Source of the DNA: Peteryoungia aggregata LMG 23059
Lineage (GTDB): Bacteria; Pseudomonadota; Alphaproteobacteria; Rhizobiales; Rhizobiaceae
Length of the DNA stretch: 64,000 nt
Assembly: GCF_030814435.1 (NCBI RefSeq)
Contig: NZ_JAUSUW010000013.1
Coordinates: 56,638 to 120,637 of the forward strand
Direction: 5' to 3'
Part shown: positions 7,592-17,674 of the stretch, piece after piece
Position numbering within the stretch: position 1 is the stretch's first letter
Layout of the letters: each line of letters begins with the position of its first letter
The notes under the pieces: model-generated
The model's input: the letters and a program-made list of their open reading frames with translations, nothing else
Databases searched by the model: none
Told to the model about the DNA's origin: nothing
Position numbers and translations under genes: made by a program

Positions 7592-8608
7592 ATGTCATCG
7601 CAACCCAAACTCGTCTGCCGCGACGTCTGGAAAATCTTCGGTGCAGGAGCGCACGAAGCGCTTCAGACGTCCAACGGCACACTGACCGCGCGAGCCCTGC
7701 ATGATGCCGGTCTCGTCGGCGCGGTCAGGGGCGTGGATCTCAAGGTCATGCCCGGGGAGATCTTCGTCATCATGGGTCTCTCGGGCTCTGGCAAGTCGAC
7801 TCTTGTCCGTTGCCTCTCTCGCCTGATCGAACCGACCTCGGGCGAGATCCTCTTCAACGGCGAGAACCTGCTGACGGCGACCGATGCCCGTATGATCGAG
7901 ATCCGCCGCCACCAGATGGGCATGGTCTTCCAGCATTTCGCCCTTCTGCCGCACCTGACGGTGCTCGCCAATGTCGCCTTCCCCCTGGAGATCCAAGGCG
8001 TAGAGCGCCACACTCGCGAGACCCGGGCACTCCAGATGATCGAACTCGTGGGCCTCTTCGGCAAGGAGCGGTTCTATCCACGACAGCTTTCGGGAGGCCA
8101 GCAGCAACGCGTCGGCATCGCCCGTTCGCTCGCCGTCGAGCCCGAACTCTGGTTCCTCGACGAGCCGTTTTCGGCCCTTGATCCATTGATCCGGCGGGAA
8201 ATGCAGGACGAGTTTCTCCGGCTTCAGTCGTCCTTGAAGAAAACGATCGTCTTCATCACCCATGATTTCGACGAAGCGATCCGCCTCGCGGACCGGATCG
8301 CCATCATGAAGGACGGCGAGATCGTCCAGGCTGGCACGCCGGAAGAGCTGGTCCTGCATCCGGCAACGGACTATGTGGCCGAATTCACCCGCAACGTGCC
8401 CCGCGCCAAGGCGATCAGGGCCCACACGATCATGCGCCCGGCAGACGGCCTCGTACCCGCCGCAAGGGTGGGCGGCAGAACCACGGTGGCCGAGATGGCG
8501 CCGATGTTTGCTTCTGCCACCAGCCTGATTGGCGTCACCGGCGTGGACGGCCATCTGCTCGGCGTCGTCCATCGCGACGATGTCGCCACGCTGATGATGC
8601 AGGGCTAG
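7592..8608 (+). CDS. Glycine betaine-type ABC transporter ATP-binding protein (ProV-like)
   Basis: This 338-residue ATPase has Walker A GLSGSGKST (62-70), Q-loop VFQHFALLPH, signature LSGGQQQRVGIARSL (166-180), Walker B LWFLDEP and H-loop ITHDFDEA. A single C-terminal CBS-like segment (about 290-338, ending DGHLLGVVHRDDVATLMM) marks the OpuAA/ProV class, where CBS domains can sense ionic strength or nucleotides. The start at 7592 has a GGAA ribosome site; the in-frame ATG at 7538 has none. It lies 120 bases after the binding protein and 7 bases before the permease gene, and forms the importer with them. Confidence 0.9.
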   Translation: MSSQPKLVCRDVWKIFGAGAHEALQTSNGTLTARALHDAGLVGAVRGVDLKVMPGEIFVIMGLSGSGKSTLVRCLSRLIEPTSGEILFNGENLLTATDARMIEIRRHQMGMVFQHFALLPHLTVLANVAFPLEIQGVERHTRETRALQMIELVGLFGKERFYPRQLSGGQQQRVGIARSLAVEPELWFLDEPFSALDPLIRREMQDEFLRLQSSLKKTIVFITHDFDEAIRLADRIAIMKDGEIVQAGTPEELVLHPATDYVAEFTRNVPRAKAIRAHTIMRPADGLVPAARVGGRTTVAEMAPMFASATSLIGVTGVDGHLLGVVHRDDVATLMMQG

Positions 8609-8615
8609 ACGTGCC

Positions 8616-10631
8616 ATGAGCCTGTTTCAGCCAGCGACGGAAATCGAAACACCCGGACGGCAGCGCGCCATGCCCCGCCTGCCCGACCTGCTGCTGCTTC
8701 TGGCAACGGCTGTCTGCCTCCTTGCCTGGTGGCAGGGACCGGCGATCGGCAAATGGGCTTTCGATTATCCGCGCGCCTGGCAGATCCCGGCTGCCCGCCA
8801 TATCGGGGAATGGACGAAGTGGCTGGTCAATGATGCGAGTTTCGGCCTCTTCAACTTTACCGATTTGACCCGTTTCATCGCGGATCTGATCGACATTCCC
8901 TATCGATTGGCACTCAGTCTCCTCTCCACCGGCTTCCTGTCCGGCCAGGGATCGGCTGCGACTCAGCTTGTTCCGCCGATCTCCTTCTTTGCCGTCATCG
9001 CGCTTGCGGGCCTCGCAGGCCTGCACGCCGGCGGCCTTCGGTTGGCAGTTCTCGTCGCGGCCTGTTTTGGCTTTATCGCCATCTTCGGCCAATGGACCAG
9101 CGCCATGGTGACGCTGGCTTCGATCCTCGTTGCCGTTCCGATCGGCGTGGTACTCGGTCTTCTTCTCGGCCTAGCCGGCTACCGATGGCCATGGGTCGAA
9201 CGCGCCCTGACTCCGCTGCTCGACCTGATGCAGACGATTCCCATCTTCGCCTATCTGGTGCCGATCCTGTTCTTTTTCGGCTTCGGCCCGACAGCGGCCA
9301 TCGTCGGCACGGTGATCTATGCGCTGCCACCGATGGTCCGCATCACCATTCATGGCCTGCGGGCGGTTCCCTCCGAGTTGCGCGATCTCGGCCATATGGT
9401 CGGCTGCTCGCACAGCCAGATGACCTGGAAGGTCATGATCCCCTCCGCGGCGGATGCGTTGATGGTCGGCGTCAACCAGGTGATCATGCTGTCTCTCAAC
9501 ATGGTGATCATCGCCTCGATGATCGGCGCTGGCGGCCTCGGCTTCGACGTGCTCGCAGCCCTGCGCCGGCTGGATATAGGCGCCGGCCTCGAAGCGGGTT
9601 TCGCCATCGTGGCACTGGCAATCGCACTCGACCGTTTGAGCCAGGCCTTCGCCCGGAAGGCGGGACAGCCTGTCGAAACCACTCGCGAGACAGGGTGGCT
9701 GCGGTCGCCCTATCTGGCCGGTAGTCTCGGCCTGCTTGCCGCCGGCCTTGCAACGAGCCTGCTCTTTCCGCCACTCGCGCGCTATCCCGAGCAGCTTGTG
9801 CTGTCGACAGGTGTCTTCTGGAACGATGTCGTGCAGTGGATCAACATCAACTTCTTCGACACGATCGAAGCGACAAGGACGGCACTGCTCCTCAACCTGC
9901 TGGTGCCGGTGAAGCGCTTCCTCGGCGAACTGCCCTGGATTGGTGTCGTCGCACTCCTGGCTGCAACGGGCTACAGGCTCGGGGGACTGAGACTGGCCGT
10001 CACGGTCGGTGGCCTGTCCCTTCTCGTCGCCGCGACAGGGCAGTGGGAAAAGGCGATGGTCACGGTCTATCTCTGCGGCATCGCCGTGGTGATCGCCAGC
10101 ATCATCGGCATTCCGCTGGGCATTCTTGCGGCCGAACGCGAACGCCTGTGGCGCGGTTTGCAGGTGGTGATCGACACTCTGCAGACCCTGCCCTCCTTTG
10201 TCTACCTGATGCCGGCGGTGATGCTGTTTCGCGTCGGAGATTTCACCGCACTGATCGCCATCGTCGCCTACGCGGTCGCTCCCGCAATCCGCTACACCGT
10301 TCTTGGCCTGCAGCGCGTGGATCCACAGGTGTTGGAGGCCGCCCGTTCGATGGGCTGCACACCGGTCCAGATCCTGATCAAGGTCAAACTCAGGCTCGCC
10401 CTGCCCGAACTCCTGCTGGGGCTGAACCAGACGATCATGTTCGCCCTCTCGATGCTGGTGATCACCGCACTGGTCGGCACCCGGGACCTCGGGCAGGAGG
10501 TCTATATCGCCCTGACCAAGGCAGACACGGGAAGAGGTCTTGTCGCGGGCCTCGCCGTCGCCTTCATCGCCATCATCGCGGACCGCCTGATCTCAGCTGG
10601 CGCCGCTCGCCTGAAGGAGCAGACGAGATGA
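8616..10631 (+). CDS. Double-length ProW-like ABC permease with two permease domains
   Basis: This 671-residue inner-membrane protein contains two ABC permease modules in one chain, about 140-345 and 455-660. Each has its own EAA-type loop facing the ATPase: SELRDLGHMVGCSHSQMTWK in the first and QVLEAARSMGCTPVQILIK in the second. Typical ProW is about half this length and works as a homodimer, so here a fusion supplies both halves. The ATG follows the ATPase stop by 7 bases, and the TGA overlaps the next ATG. The two halves have diverged, so this is an old duplication rather than an assembly artefact. Confidence 0.88.
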   Translation: MSLFQPATEIETPGRQRAMPRLPDLLLLLATAVCLLAWWQGPAIGKWAFDYPRAWQIPAARHIGEWTKWLVNDASFGLFNFTDLTRFIADLIDIPYRLALSLLSTGFLSGQGSAATQLVPPISFFAVIALAGLAGLHAGGLRLAVLVAACFGFIAIFGQWTSAMVTLASILVAVPIGVVLGLLLGLAGYRWPWVERALTPLLDLMQTIPIFAYLVPILFFFGFGPTAAIVGTVIYALPPMVRITIHGLRAVPSELRDLGHMVGCSHSQMTWKVMIPSAADALMVGVNQVIMLSLNMVIIASMIGAGGLGFDVLAALRRLDIGAGLEAGFAIVALAIALDRLSQAFARKAGQPVETTRETGWLRSPYLAGSLGLLAAGLATSLLFPPLARYPEQLVLSTGVFWNDVVQWININFFDTIEATRTALLLNLLVPVKRFLGELPWIGVVALLAATGYRLGGLRLAVTVGGLSLLVAATGQWEKAMVTVYLCGIAVVIASIIGIPLGILAAERERLWRGLQVVIDTLQTLPSFVYLMPAVMLFRVGDFTALIAIVAYAVAPAIRYTVLGLQRVDPQVLEAARSMGCTPVQILIKVKLRLALPELLLGLNQTIMFALSMLVITALVGTRDLGQEVYIALTKADTGRGLVAGLAVAFIAIIADRLISAGAARLKEQTR

Positions 10632-11533
10632 GTTTGCTGCCTGAAACATCGACCGAGGATCGCATCGCCGCCCTGCCCTGCTGGAACGGCCAGATAGAGA
10701 TTGCGCCGCTGAAGGGCGGTCTGAGCAACGAAAGCTATCTGGTCAGAGACTCAGAGGGCGGCCACGTCGTCCGCTTCGGAAAGGACTACCCCTTCCACCA
10801 TGTATCGCGCGAGCGGGAACTGATGACCGCAAGGGCCGCCTTCGAGGCAGGCTTTGCCCCCCGGATCGAATATGCCGAACCCGGCATCATGGTCTCCGCC
10901 TTCCTGACAGCAACGACGCTGACTGCCACGGACGTTGCGGACCAACGGTGCCGGGTGGCGCAGCTTCTCGGCCGTTTCCATCGGGAGATGGCAGGCCATG
11001 TCTCCGGCCCAGGCTTCATATTCTGGCCCTTTCACGTCATTCGTGACTATGCGCGAACCCTCGAAGCGGGCGCCAGCCGGATGACCGGCGAGATCCCGAC
11101 CTACCTGGCACTGGCAGCGGAACTTGAAGCCGCGCAGTCTGCTCTTCCCATCATTTTTGCCCACAACGACCTGCTTCCATCAAACATTCTCGATGATGGC
11201 CAGCGTCTGTGGCTGATCGATTTCGAATATGCAGGGTTCTCCACCGCGATGTTCGATCTCGCTGGAGCAACCTCCAATGCCGCGCTGACGCCCGATCAAT
11301 CCGACGACTTTCTCGTCGCCTATTTCGGCGCAGAGCCTTCGCCGCAGATCCGTCGCTCGCTGGCATCCATGCAATGCGCATCGCTTCTGAGGGAAGCCAT
11401 GTGGAGCATGGTGTCGGAACTCTACCTCGACGCGCCGGGTGCCGACTATGTCGGCTACACGCAGGAAAACCTCACGCGCCTTCAAGAAGCGCTGGATCAC
11501 TACCACACAGTCTACGGGAAACACGCGCCATGA
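10628..11533 (+). CDS. Choline/aminoglycoside kinase-fold phosphotransferase, first copy
   Basis: This 301-residue kinase of the APH/choline-kinase (LicA) fold has an N-lobe beginning LKGGLSNESYLV, the catalytic Brenner motif HNDLLPSN (179-186, Asp181 as base) and the metal-binding Asp198 in LIDFEYAG. The FEYAG ending is characteristic of choline/ethanolamine kinases. It would phosphorylate a small hydroxylated amine in the cytoplasm. Its ATG overlaps the permease stop (ATGA) and its own TGA overlaps the next ATG, so it is coupled to both importer and flavoprotein. The substrate is unknown; choline-like is an inference from fold and context. Confidence 0.8.
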   Translation: MSLLPETSTEDRIAALPCWNGQIEIAPLKGGLSNESYLVRDSEGGHVVRFGKDYPFHHVSRERELMTARAAFEAGFAPRIEYAEPGIMVSAFLTATTLTATDVADQRCRVAQLLGRFHREMAGHVSGPGFIFWPFHVIRDYARTLEAGASRMTGEIPTYLALAAELEAAQSALPIIFAHNDLLPSNILDDGQRLWLIDFEYAGFSTAMFDLAGATSNAALTPDQSDDFLVAYFGAEPSPQIRRSLASMQCASLLREAMWSMVSELYLDAPGADYVGYTQENLTRLQEALDHYHTVYGKHAP

Positions 11534-13971
11534 CCCTGCCCTCCCACGCCCAGATCGTCGTCATCGGCGGCGGCATCATCGGCTGTTCGACAGCCTATCA
11601 TCTGGCCAGGGACCACAAGGCCGATGTCCTGCTGATCGAACAGGGCGCGCTCACATCCGGATCGACCTGGCATGCCGCCGGTCTGGTCGGCCAGCTGCGG
11701 TCCTCCGCCTCCATCACCCGCGTGCTGAAATATTCGGTCGAGCTCTACAAGGGTCTTGAGGCGGAGACCGGGCTTGCGACCGGCTGGAAGATGACCGGCT
11801 GCCTGCGTCTCGCCACCAACCAGGATCGCTGGACCGAATTCCGACGTCTGGCCACGACGGCCGGCAGCTTCGGCATGGAGATGCATCTCGTCTCCCCCGA
11901 GGAGGTCAAGAGGATGTGGCCGCTGATGAATGTCGATGATCTCGTCGGCGCGAGCTGGCTGCCGACCGATGGCCAGGCGAGTCCCTCCGACATCACCCAG
12001 TCGCTCGCCAGGGGCGCCCGCATGCATGGCGCAAAGATCGTCGAGAATGTCCGCGTGACAGGCTTCGAGATGAAGGACGGCCGCATCACTGCCGTCAAGA
12101 CCAGCAAGGGTGATGTCAGCTGCGAAAAGGTCGTCAACTGTGCCGGGCAATGGGCGCGGCAGGTGGGCGACATGGCCGGCATCAACGTACCGCTGCAGGC
12201 GGTAAAGCATCAATACATCATCACCGAGAAGATCGACGGGCTCTCGACCGACGCCCCGACCATCCGCGACCCGGACCGGCGCACCTATTTCAAGGAGGAG
12301 GTCGGAGGTCTCGTAATGGGCGGCTACGAGCCTAACCCGCAGCCCTGGCTGACCGGCGACCTGCCAAACGACTGGGCCTTCCGCCTGTTCGATGATGACT
12401 TCGACCATTTCGAACAGCACATGATGCAGGCCATGGAGCGCGTTCCGGCCCTGGAGAAGGTCGGCGTCAAGCAGATGATCAACGGTCCGGAAAGCTTCAC
12501 TCCAGACGGCAATTTCATCCTTGGTGTCGCCCCCGAGTGCAAGAACATGTTCGTCGGCGCAGGCTTCAACGCCTTCGGCATCGCGTCGGGCGGCGGGGCG
12601 GGCTGGGTGCTCGCCCAATGGGTCATCGACGGTGAGGCGCCGCTCGACCTCTGGGTCGTCGATATCAGACGCTTCGCCGGCATGCACCGGGATCGCCAAT
12701 GGGTCTGCGACCGCACGCTGGAAGCCTATGGCAAGCACTACACGATCGCCTTCCCGCACGAGGAATATGAAAGCGGACGACCGCGTCTGGTCTCTCCCCT
12801 CTACGAACGCTTGAAGGCATCCGGCGCCGTATTCGGCTCAAAACTCGGCTGGGAGCGACCGAACTGGTTCGCCCCTTCGGGCACGGAGCCGAAGGATATC
12901 TATTCCATGGGGCGACAGAACTGGTTTGCGGGCGTGGGAACCGAACACAACCATGTTCGCCAGGCAGTTGGCATCTTCGATCAGTCTTCCTTCTCGAAAT
13001 ACGAACTGACCGGTCCGGATGCGCTGAAGGCGCTGGACTGGATCTGCGCCAACGATGTCACCAGACCCGTCGGCCGCCTGACCTACTCCCAGCTCCTCAA
13101 CACCCGCGGCGGCATCGAGGCGGATCTCACCGTTGCACGCCTTGCCGACGAGACCTTCTACATCGTCACCGGAACAGGCTTCCGCACCCACGACTTCGGC
13201 TGGATTGCCGACCATATTCCAGACGGCCTCGACTGCAGGCTGACCGACATCACCGAGGATTGGGGCACGCTGTCGCTGATGGGCCCGAAGGCACGAGATG
13301 TACTTGCTGCCGTAACCTCGGCGGACGTCTCCAACAGTGCCTTCCCCTTCGGCCATGTCAGGGAAATCCCGATCGCCAACACCACCGTCCGGGCACTGCG
13401 GGTCACCTATGTCGGCGAACTCGGCTGGGAGCTGCATATCCCGATCGCCGCACTCGGCGAGGTCTACGACGCACTCATGGCAGCCGGGAGACCGCACGAC
13501 ATTCGGCCGATCGGCTATAGGGCACTGGAATCCCTGCGCCTGGAAAAGGGCTATCGCGCCTGGAGCTCGGACATCACGCCGAACGACACGCCATTCGAGG
13601 CCGGCCTCGGCTGGGCGGTAAAGCTGAAGAAGAACACGGACTTCCTAGGTCGACAGGCACTGGAAGCCACCGTCGGCCAGCCGCTGAAGAAGCGCCTCAT
13701 GGGTTTCACCGTCGATGATCCGAACATCGTGCTGGCCGGTCGCGAGACGATCCTCAGAAACGGGGAGCCGGTCGGCTATCTCACCAGCGGCGGCTATGGC
13801 TACACGCTCGGCAAGAACATCGGCTACGGCTATGTCCGCAACCCGGACGGGGTGAGCGATGACTATCTCTCAAGCGGCAGCTACGAACTCGTCGTCGCGG
13901 CAGAGAAAACACCGGCAACCATCCACTTCGGGCCGATGGTCGACCCGGCCATGGACAAGATCAAGGCCTGA
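11530..13971 (+). CDS. FAD-dependent dimethylglycine/sarcosine dehydrogenase-like protein with GcvT domain, first copy
   Basis: This 813-residue cytoplasmic enzyme has an N-terminal DAO-type FAD domain (GGGIIG, 13-18) and the TSGSTWHAAG motif, whose His48 matches the covalent FAD histidine of dimethylglycine and sarcosine dehydrogenases. The C-terminal half, from about residue 430, is an aminomethyltransferase (GcvT) domain with QSSFSKYELTG, RGGIEADLTV and YVGELGWELHIP. Such fusions oxidatively demethylate N-methyl amines and pass the one-carbon unit to tetrahydrofolate. It is translationally coupled to the kinase before it and lies 9 bases before a paralogue. The exact N-methyl substrate is unknown. 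Confidence 0.85.
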   Translation: MTLPSHAQIVVIGGGIIGCSTAYHLARDHKADVLLIEQGALTSGSTWHAAGLVGQLRSSASITRVLKYSVELYKGLEAETGLATGWKMTGCLRLATNQDRWTEFRRLATTAGSFGMEMHLVSPEEVKRMWPLMNVDDLVGASWLPTDGQASPSDITQSLARGARMHGAKIVENVRVTGFEMKDGRITAVKTSKGDVSCEKVVNCAGQWARQVGDMAGINVPLQAVKHQYIITEKIDGLSTDAPTIRDPDRRTYFKEEVGGLVMGGYEPNPQPWLTGDLPNDWAFRLFDDDFDHFEQHMMQAMERVPALEKVGVKQMINGPESFTPDGNFILGVAPECKNMFVGAGFNAFGIASGGGAGWVLAQWVIDGEAPLDLWVVDIRRFAGMHRDRQWVCDRTLEAYGKHYTIAFPHEEYESGRPRLVSPLYERLKASGAVFGSKLGWERPNWFAPSGTEPKDIYSMGRQNWFAGVGTEHNHVRQAVGIFDQSSFSKYELTGPDALKALDWICANDVTRPVGRLTYSQLLNTRGGIEADLTVARLADETFYIVTGTGFRTHDFGWIADHIPDGLDCRLTDITEDWGTLSLMGPKARDVLAAVTSADVSNSAFPFGHVREIPIANTTVRALRVTYVGELGWELHIPIAALGEVYDALMAAGRPHDIRPIGYRALESLRLEKGYRAWSSDITPNDTPFEAGLGWAVKLKKNTDFLGRQALEATVGQPLKKRLMGFTVDDPNIVLAGRETILRNGEPVGYLTSGGYGYTLGKNIGYGYVRNPDGVSDDYLSSGSYELVVAAEKTPATIHFGPMVDPAMDKIKA

Positions 13972-13980
13972 GGTTTCCAG

Positions 13981-16394
13981 ATGTCATTCCGCGCTGATCG
14001 TCATGTCCACATTCTCATCATCGGCGGCGGCGCCATCGGCACCTCCGTCGCCTACCACCTCGCCCGCGATGGAGCGAAGGACGTCCTATTGGTCGAGAAA
14101 GCCATGCTCACCCACGGCTGTACCTGGCACGCGGCCGGCCTCGTCGGCCAGTTGCGCGGAAAGCGCAACCTGACCCGGCTGATGCAGAACTCCGTGGCCG
14201 TCTTCGACCGGCTGGAGGAGGAAACGGGGCAGCATATTGCCTGGAAGAAGGTCGGCTCACTCCGGCTTGCAGGCAGCCCCGAGCGCTGGAGCGAGATCCG
14301 CCGCTCGATGACCCAGGCGAAGAGTTTTGGTGTCGAATGCCACTCCCTGTCCGCCGAGGAAGCCGCGAGCCGTTTCCCTTACATCGTCAAGGACGGCATT
14401 GAGGGTGCGGCCTACATCCCTGGTGACGGCTACATCGACCCCTATTCGCTAACCATGGCCTATGCCAGGGGCGCGCGCATGAACGGAGTGAAAATCGAAG
14501 AGGGCGTCACCGTCGAGGAGATCGCCATCGAGAACCGGCGCGCCGTCGGCGTGGTGACCAACGGAGGCAACATCTCCTGCGATATCCTCGTCAACTGCGC
14601 TGGCCTCTGGGCAAAGCGAGTGGGAGAGATGGCCGGCGTGCCGCTGGCAGCAGGTGTTGTCGAGCATCAGTATTTCCTCACCGAAAAGAAGCTGACCCTC
14701 CCGCCGGATCTCACCACGCTGCGCGACCCGGACAACAATTTCTACCTGAAGCCGGATACCGGCTCCTTTGCCATCGGTGGCTGGGAAGACGGAACGAAAG
14801 GCTGCTGGCGTGGCAAGCCACCGCTCGATTTTGGCCGGGAGCTGTTCGAGCCCAACTGGGACAGGCTTGAACTCTTTGCGCTTCCAACAGCTACCCGCAT
14901 CCCCGCTCTGAACGAGATCGGCATCCAGACCGTGATCAACGGCCCGATCCCGGTGTCCTTCGACGGCGAGCCGATCATGGGGCTTGCCCCGGAACTCGAC
15001 AACTTCTACGTCGCCTGCGGCTTTACCGCCGGCATCGCGGCCTCTGGCGGCGCGGGCCTCGCACTCTCGAACCTTATCCTCCACGGCGATGCCGGCATGG
15101 ATCTCTGGCCCTTCGATGTCAGGCGCTTCGGAGCTGTCCACGCCCAGGGCCGCTATCTGGAACAGCGCGCCATCGAGGCGTATGGCGCCTATTACAAGGT
15201 GCACTGGCCAGGCGAGGAGGCGCAGGCTCTGCGCGGACTGCGCCGTTCTCCCCTGCATGACAGGCTCGCGAGGAACGGCGCCGTATTCGGTTCAAAATTC
15301 GGCTGGGAGCGGCCCAACTGGTTTGCGATAGAGGGTTCACCGGCGAAGGACATCCCCTCCTTCGAGGGAAAACCGAACTGGTTCGATGCCGTCGGGGAAG
15401 AAGTGAAGGCGATCCGCCAGCGAGCCGCACTGATTGACCAGTCCTCGTTCTCCAAATTCGAGATCACCGGCCCGGGTGCCCTGCAGGCCCTTCAGGTGAT
15501 TGCTGCCAACGATCTGTCCGGACCACCGGGAAAGGCGGTCTACACCCAGCTGTGCAACACGCGCGGCGGCATCGAGGCCGATGTCACGATAATCCATGTC
15601 GACGACGAGCGGCTCTATCTGGTCACCGGCTCCGGCTTCGGTATCCGCGATGGCAACTGGGTGTCCCGCCATCTGCCAAAGGGTATCGTTCTGCGCGACG
15701 TCACCAACCGCTTCGCCACGCTCAACATCTGCGGCCCTTCTGCACGGGACGTTCTGCAGAGTGTGACGGACGACGACCTGTCCAATACGGCCTTGCCCTT
15801 CCTGTCGGCAAAGACGATCGAGCTCGGCGGCGCCACGGTTCTCGCCGTCCGCATCGGCTATGTCGGCGAACTGGGCTACGAGCTTTATGTCGATCAGGAA
15901 TACGCCGCCCATGTCTATGACACCCTGAAGGAGGCAGGAGCGCCCTACGGCATTGCCGATGCCGGCTACCGGGCGATCGATGCTGCACGCATGGAGAAAG
16001 GCTATCTCTACTGGTCGGGCGATATCACGCCCGACTACAACCCGTACGAGGCAGGGCTTGGGTTCTGCGTAGCCCTGAATAAGGGGGATTTCTTCGGTCG
16101 CGACGCCCTTTCCGCAATCAAGACCGCAGGCGTCAAGCGTCGGCTCGTTTCCTACACGGTGGAGGGCTTCGCCCCGTTCCACGGCGGCGAGGCTGTTCTG
16201 TTCGACGGGAGGGTTGTCGGCTCTACCGCAAGCACCGGCTATGGCTACACCCTTGGGAAAACCATTGCCTTTGGCTATCTGCCGACGGAACTGGCCGGTG
16301 AGGAGAATTTCGAAATCGAGGCCTTCGGCAGGGCCTACAAGGCCCATCGGGGACCACGCACCCTCTACGATCCCGGCATGGCGAGGTTGAAGGT

Positions 16395-16398
<4 letters not shown>
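13981..16398 (+). CDS. FAD-dependent dimethylglycine/sarcosine dehydrogenase-like protein with GcvT domain, second copy
   Basis: This 805-residue paralogue of the preceding enzyme has the same architecture: FAD motif GGGAIG (15-20), covalent-FAD motif CTWHAAG with His50, and a C-terminal GcvT domain with QSSFSKFEITG, RGGIEADVTI and YVGELGYELYVD. The two proteins align along their whole length but differ at many positions, including the residues around the FAD site (THGC versus TSGS). Separate substrates, such as successive demethylation steps, are more likely than redundancy. Its TGA overlaps the start of the second kinase. Confidence 0.85.
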
Positions 16399-17327
<929 letters not shown>

Positions 17328-17670
17328 GCGCATGCCATTCTGCGACGGTCACGCGCCATCGGGGAAGCGGCAATTGTGGCGCCCTCTGCATCGTCAGTCC
17401 GGAGCAAGGAATGTGGCCAGCATCCCGGCCTGTTCAATGGCATTGTCATTGAACAGGCCGGGAATAATCGAATGATAGGGCAGTCGGTGGAATTGTACGG
17501 CAATTGGCGTCTTTGCCGGCTGGTAGGAACAAGCGAAATCGACGGTCCAAAATCCACCAACGGGATCCACCAGCCGAGAGCCATCGACGTGTGCAAAACC
17601 AATGATTTACACCTATGCTATACGGTGAGCCCCATCGGCGCGCATAGGAGCAAATAATGGCAGCGAAGGA
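17328..17670. other. Intergenic region after the kinase/dehydrogenase operon
   Basis: This 343-base stretch has no credible gene apart from a five-codon ORF at its end. It holds a long perfect hairpin (17423-17463), which probably ends or stabilises the preceding transcript, and then the promoter region of the diguanylate cyclase. No clear -35/-10 pair could be fixed by eye. Confidence 0.6.
17423..17463. terminator. Perfect 17-bp stem hairpin after the operon
   Basis: TCCCGGCCTGTTCAATG (17423-17439) pairs perfectly with its complement at 17447-17463 around a 7-base loop, GCATTGT. It lies 96 bases after the last gene of the operon. The lack of a T-run (GGAATAATCG follows) makes it atypical for an intrinsic terminator; it may act as a mRNA 3' stabiliser or a Rho-assisted terminator. 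Confidence 0.55.
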
Positions 17671-17674
17671 ATGA
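17657..17674 (+). CDS. Possible five-codon leader peptide before the diguanylate cyclase
   Basis: An AGGAGCAAATA ribosome site precedes ATG GCA GCG AAG GAA TGA, encoding MAAKE, and the TGA overlaps the ATG of the cyclase (ATGA at 17671). The cyclase ATG has its own purines (GAAGGA) directly abutting it, which is too close for good initiation, so ribosomes may reach it by termination-reinitiation. It could be chance. Confidence 0.3.
   Translation: MAAKE

Noticed and set aside
11209..11529. Upstream extension of the first DMGDH-like gene by about 107 codons
   Set aside because: It lies wholly inside the kinase gene in another frame; the ATG at 11530 overlaps the kinase stop and begins the FAD domain directly.
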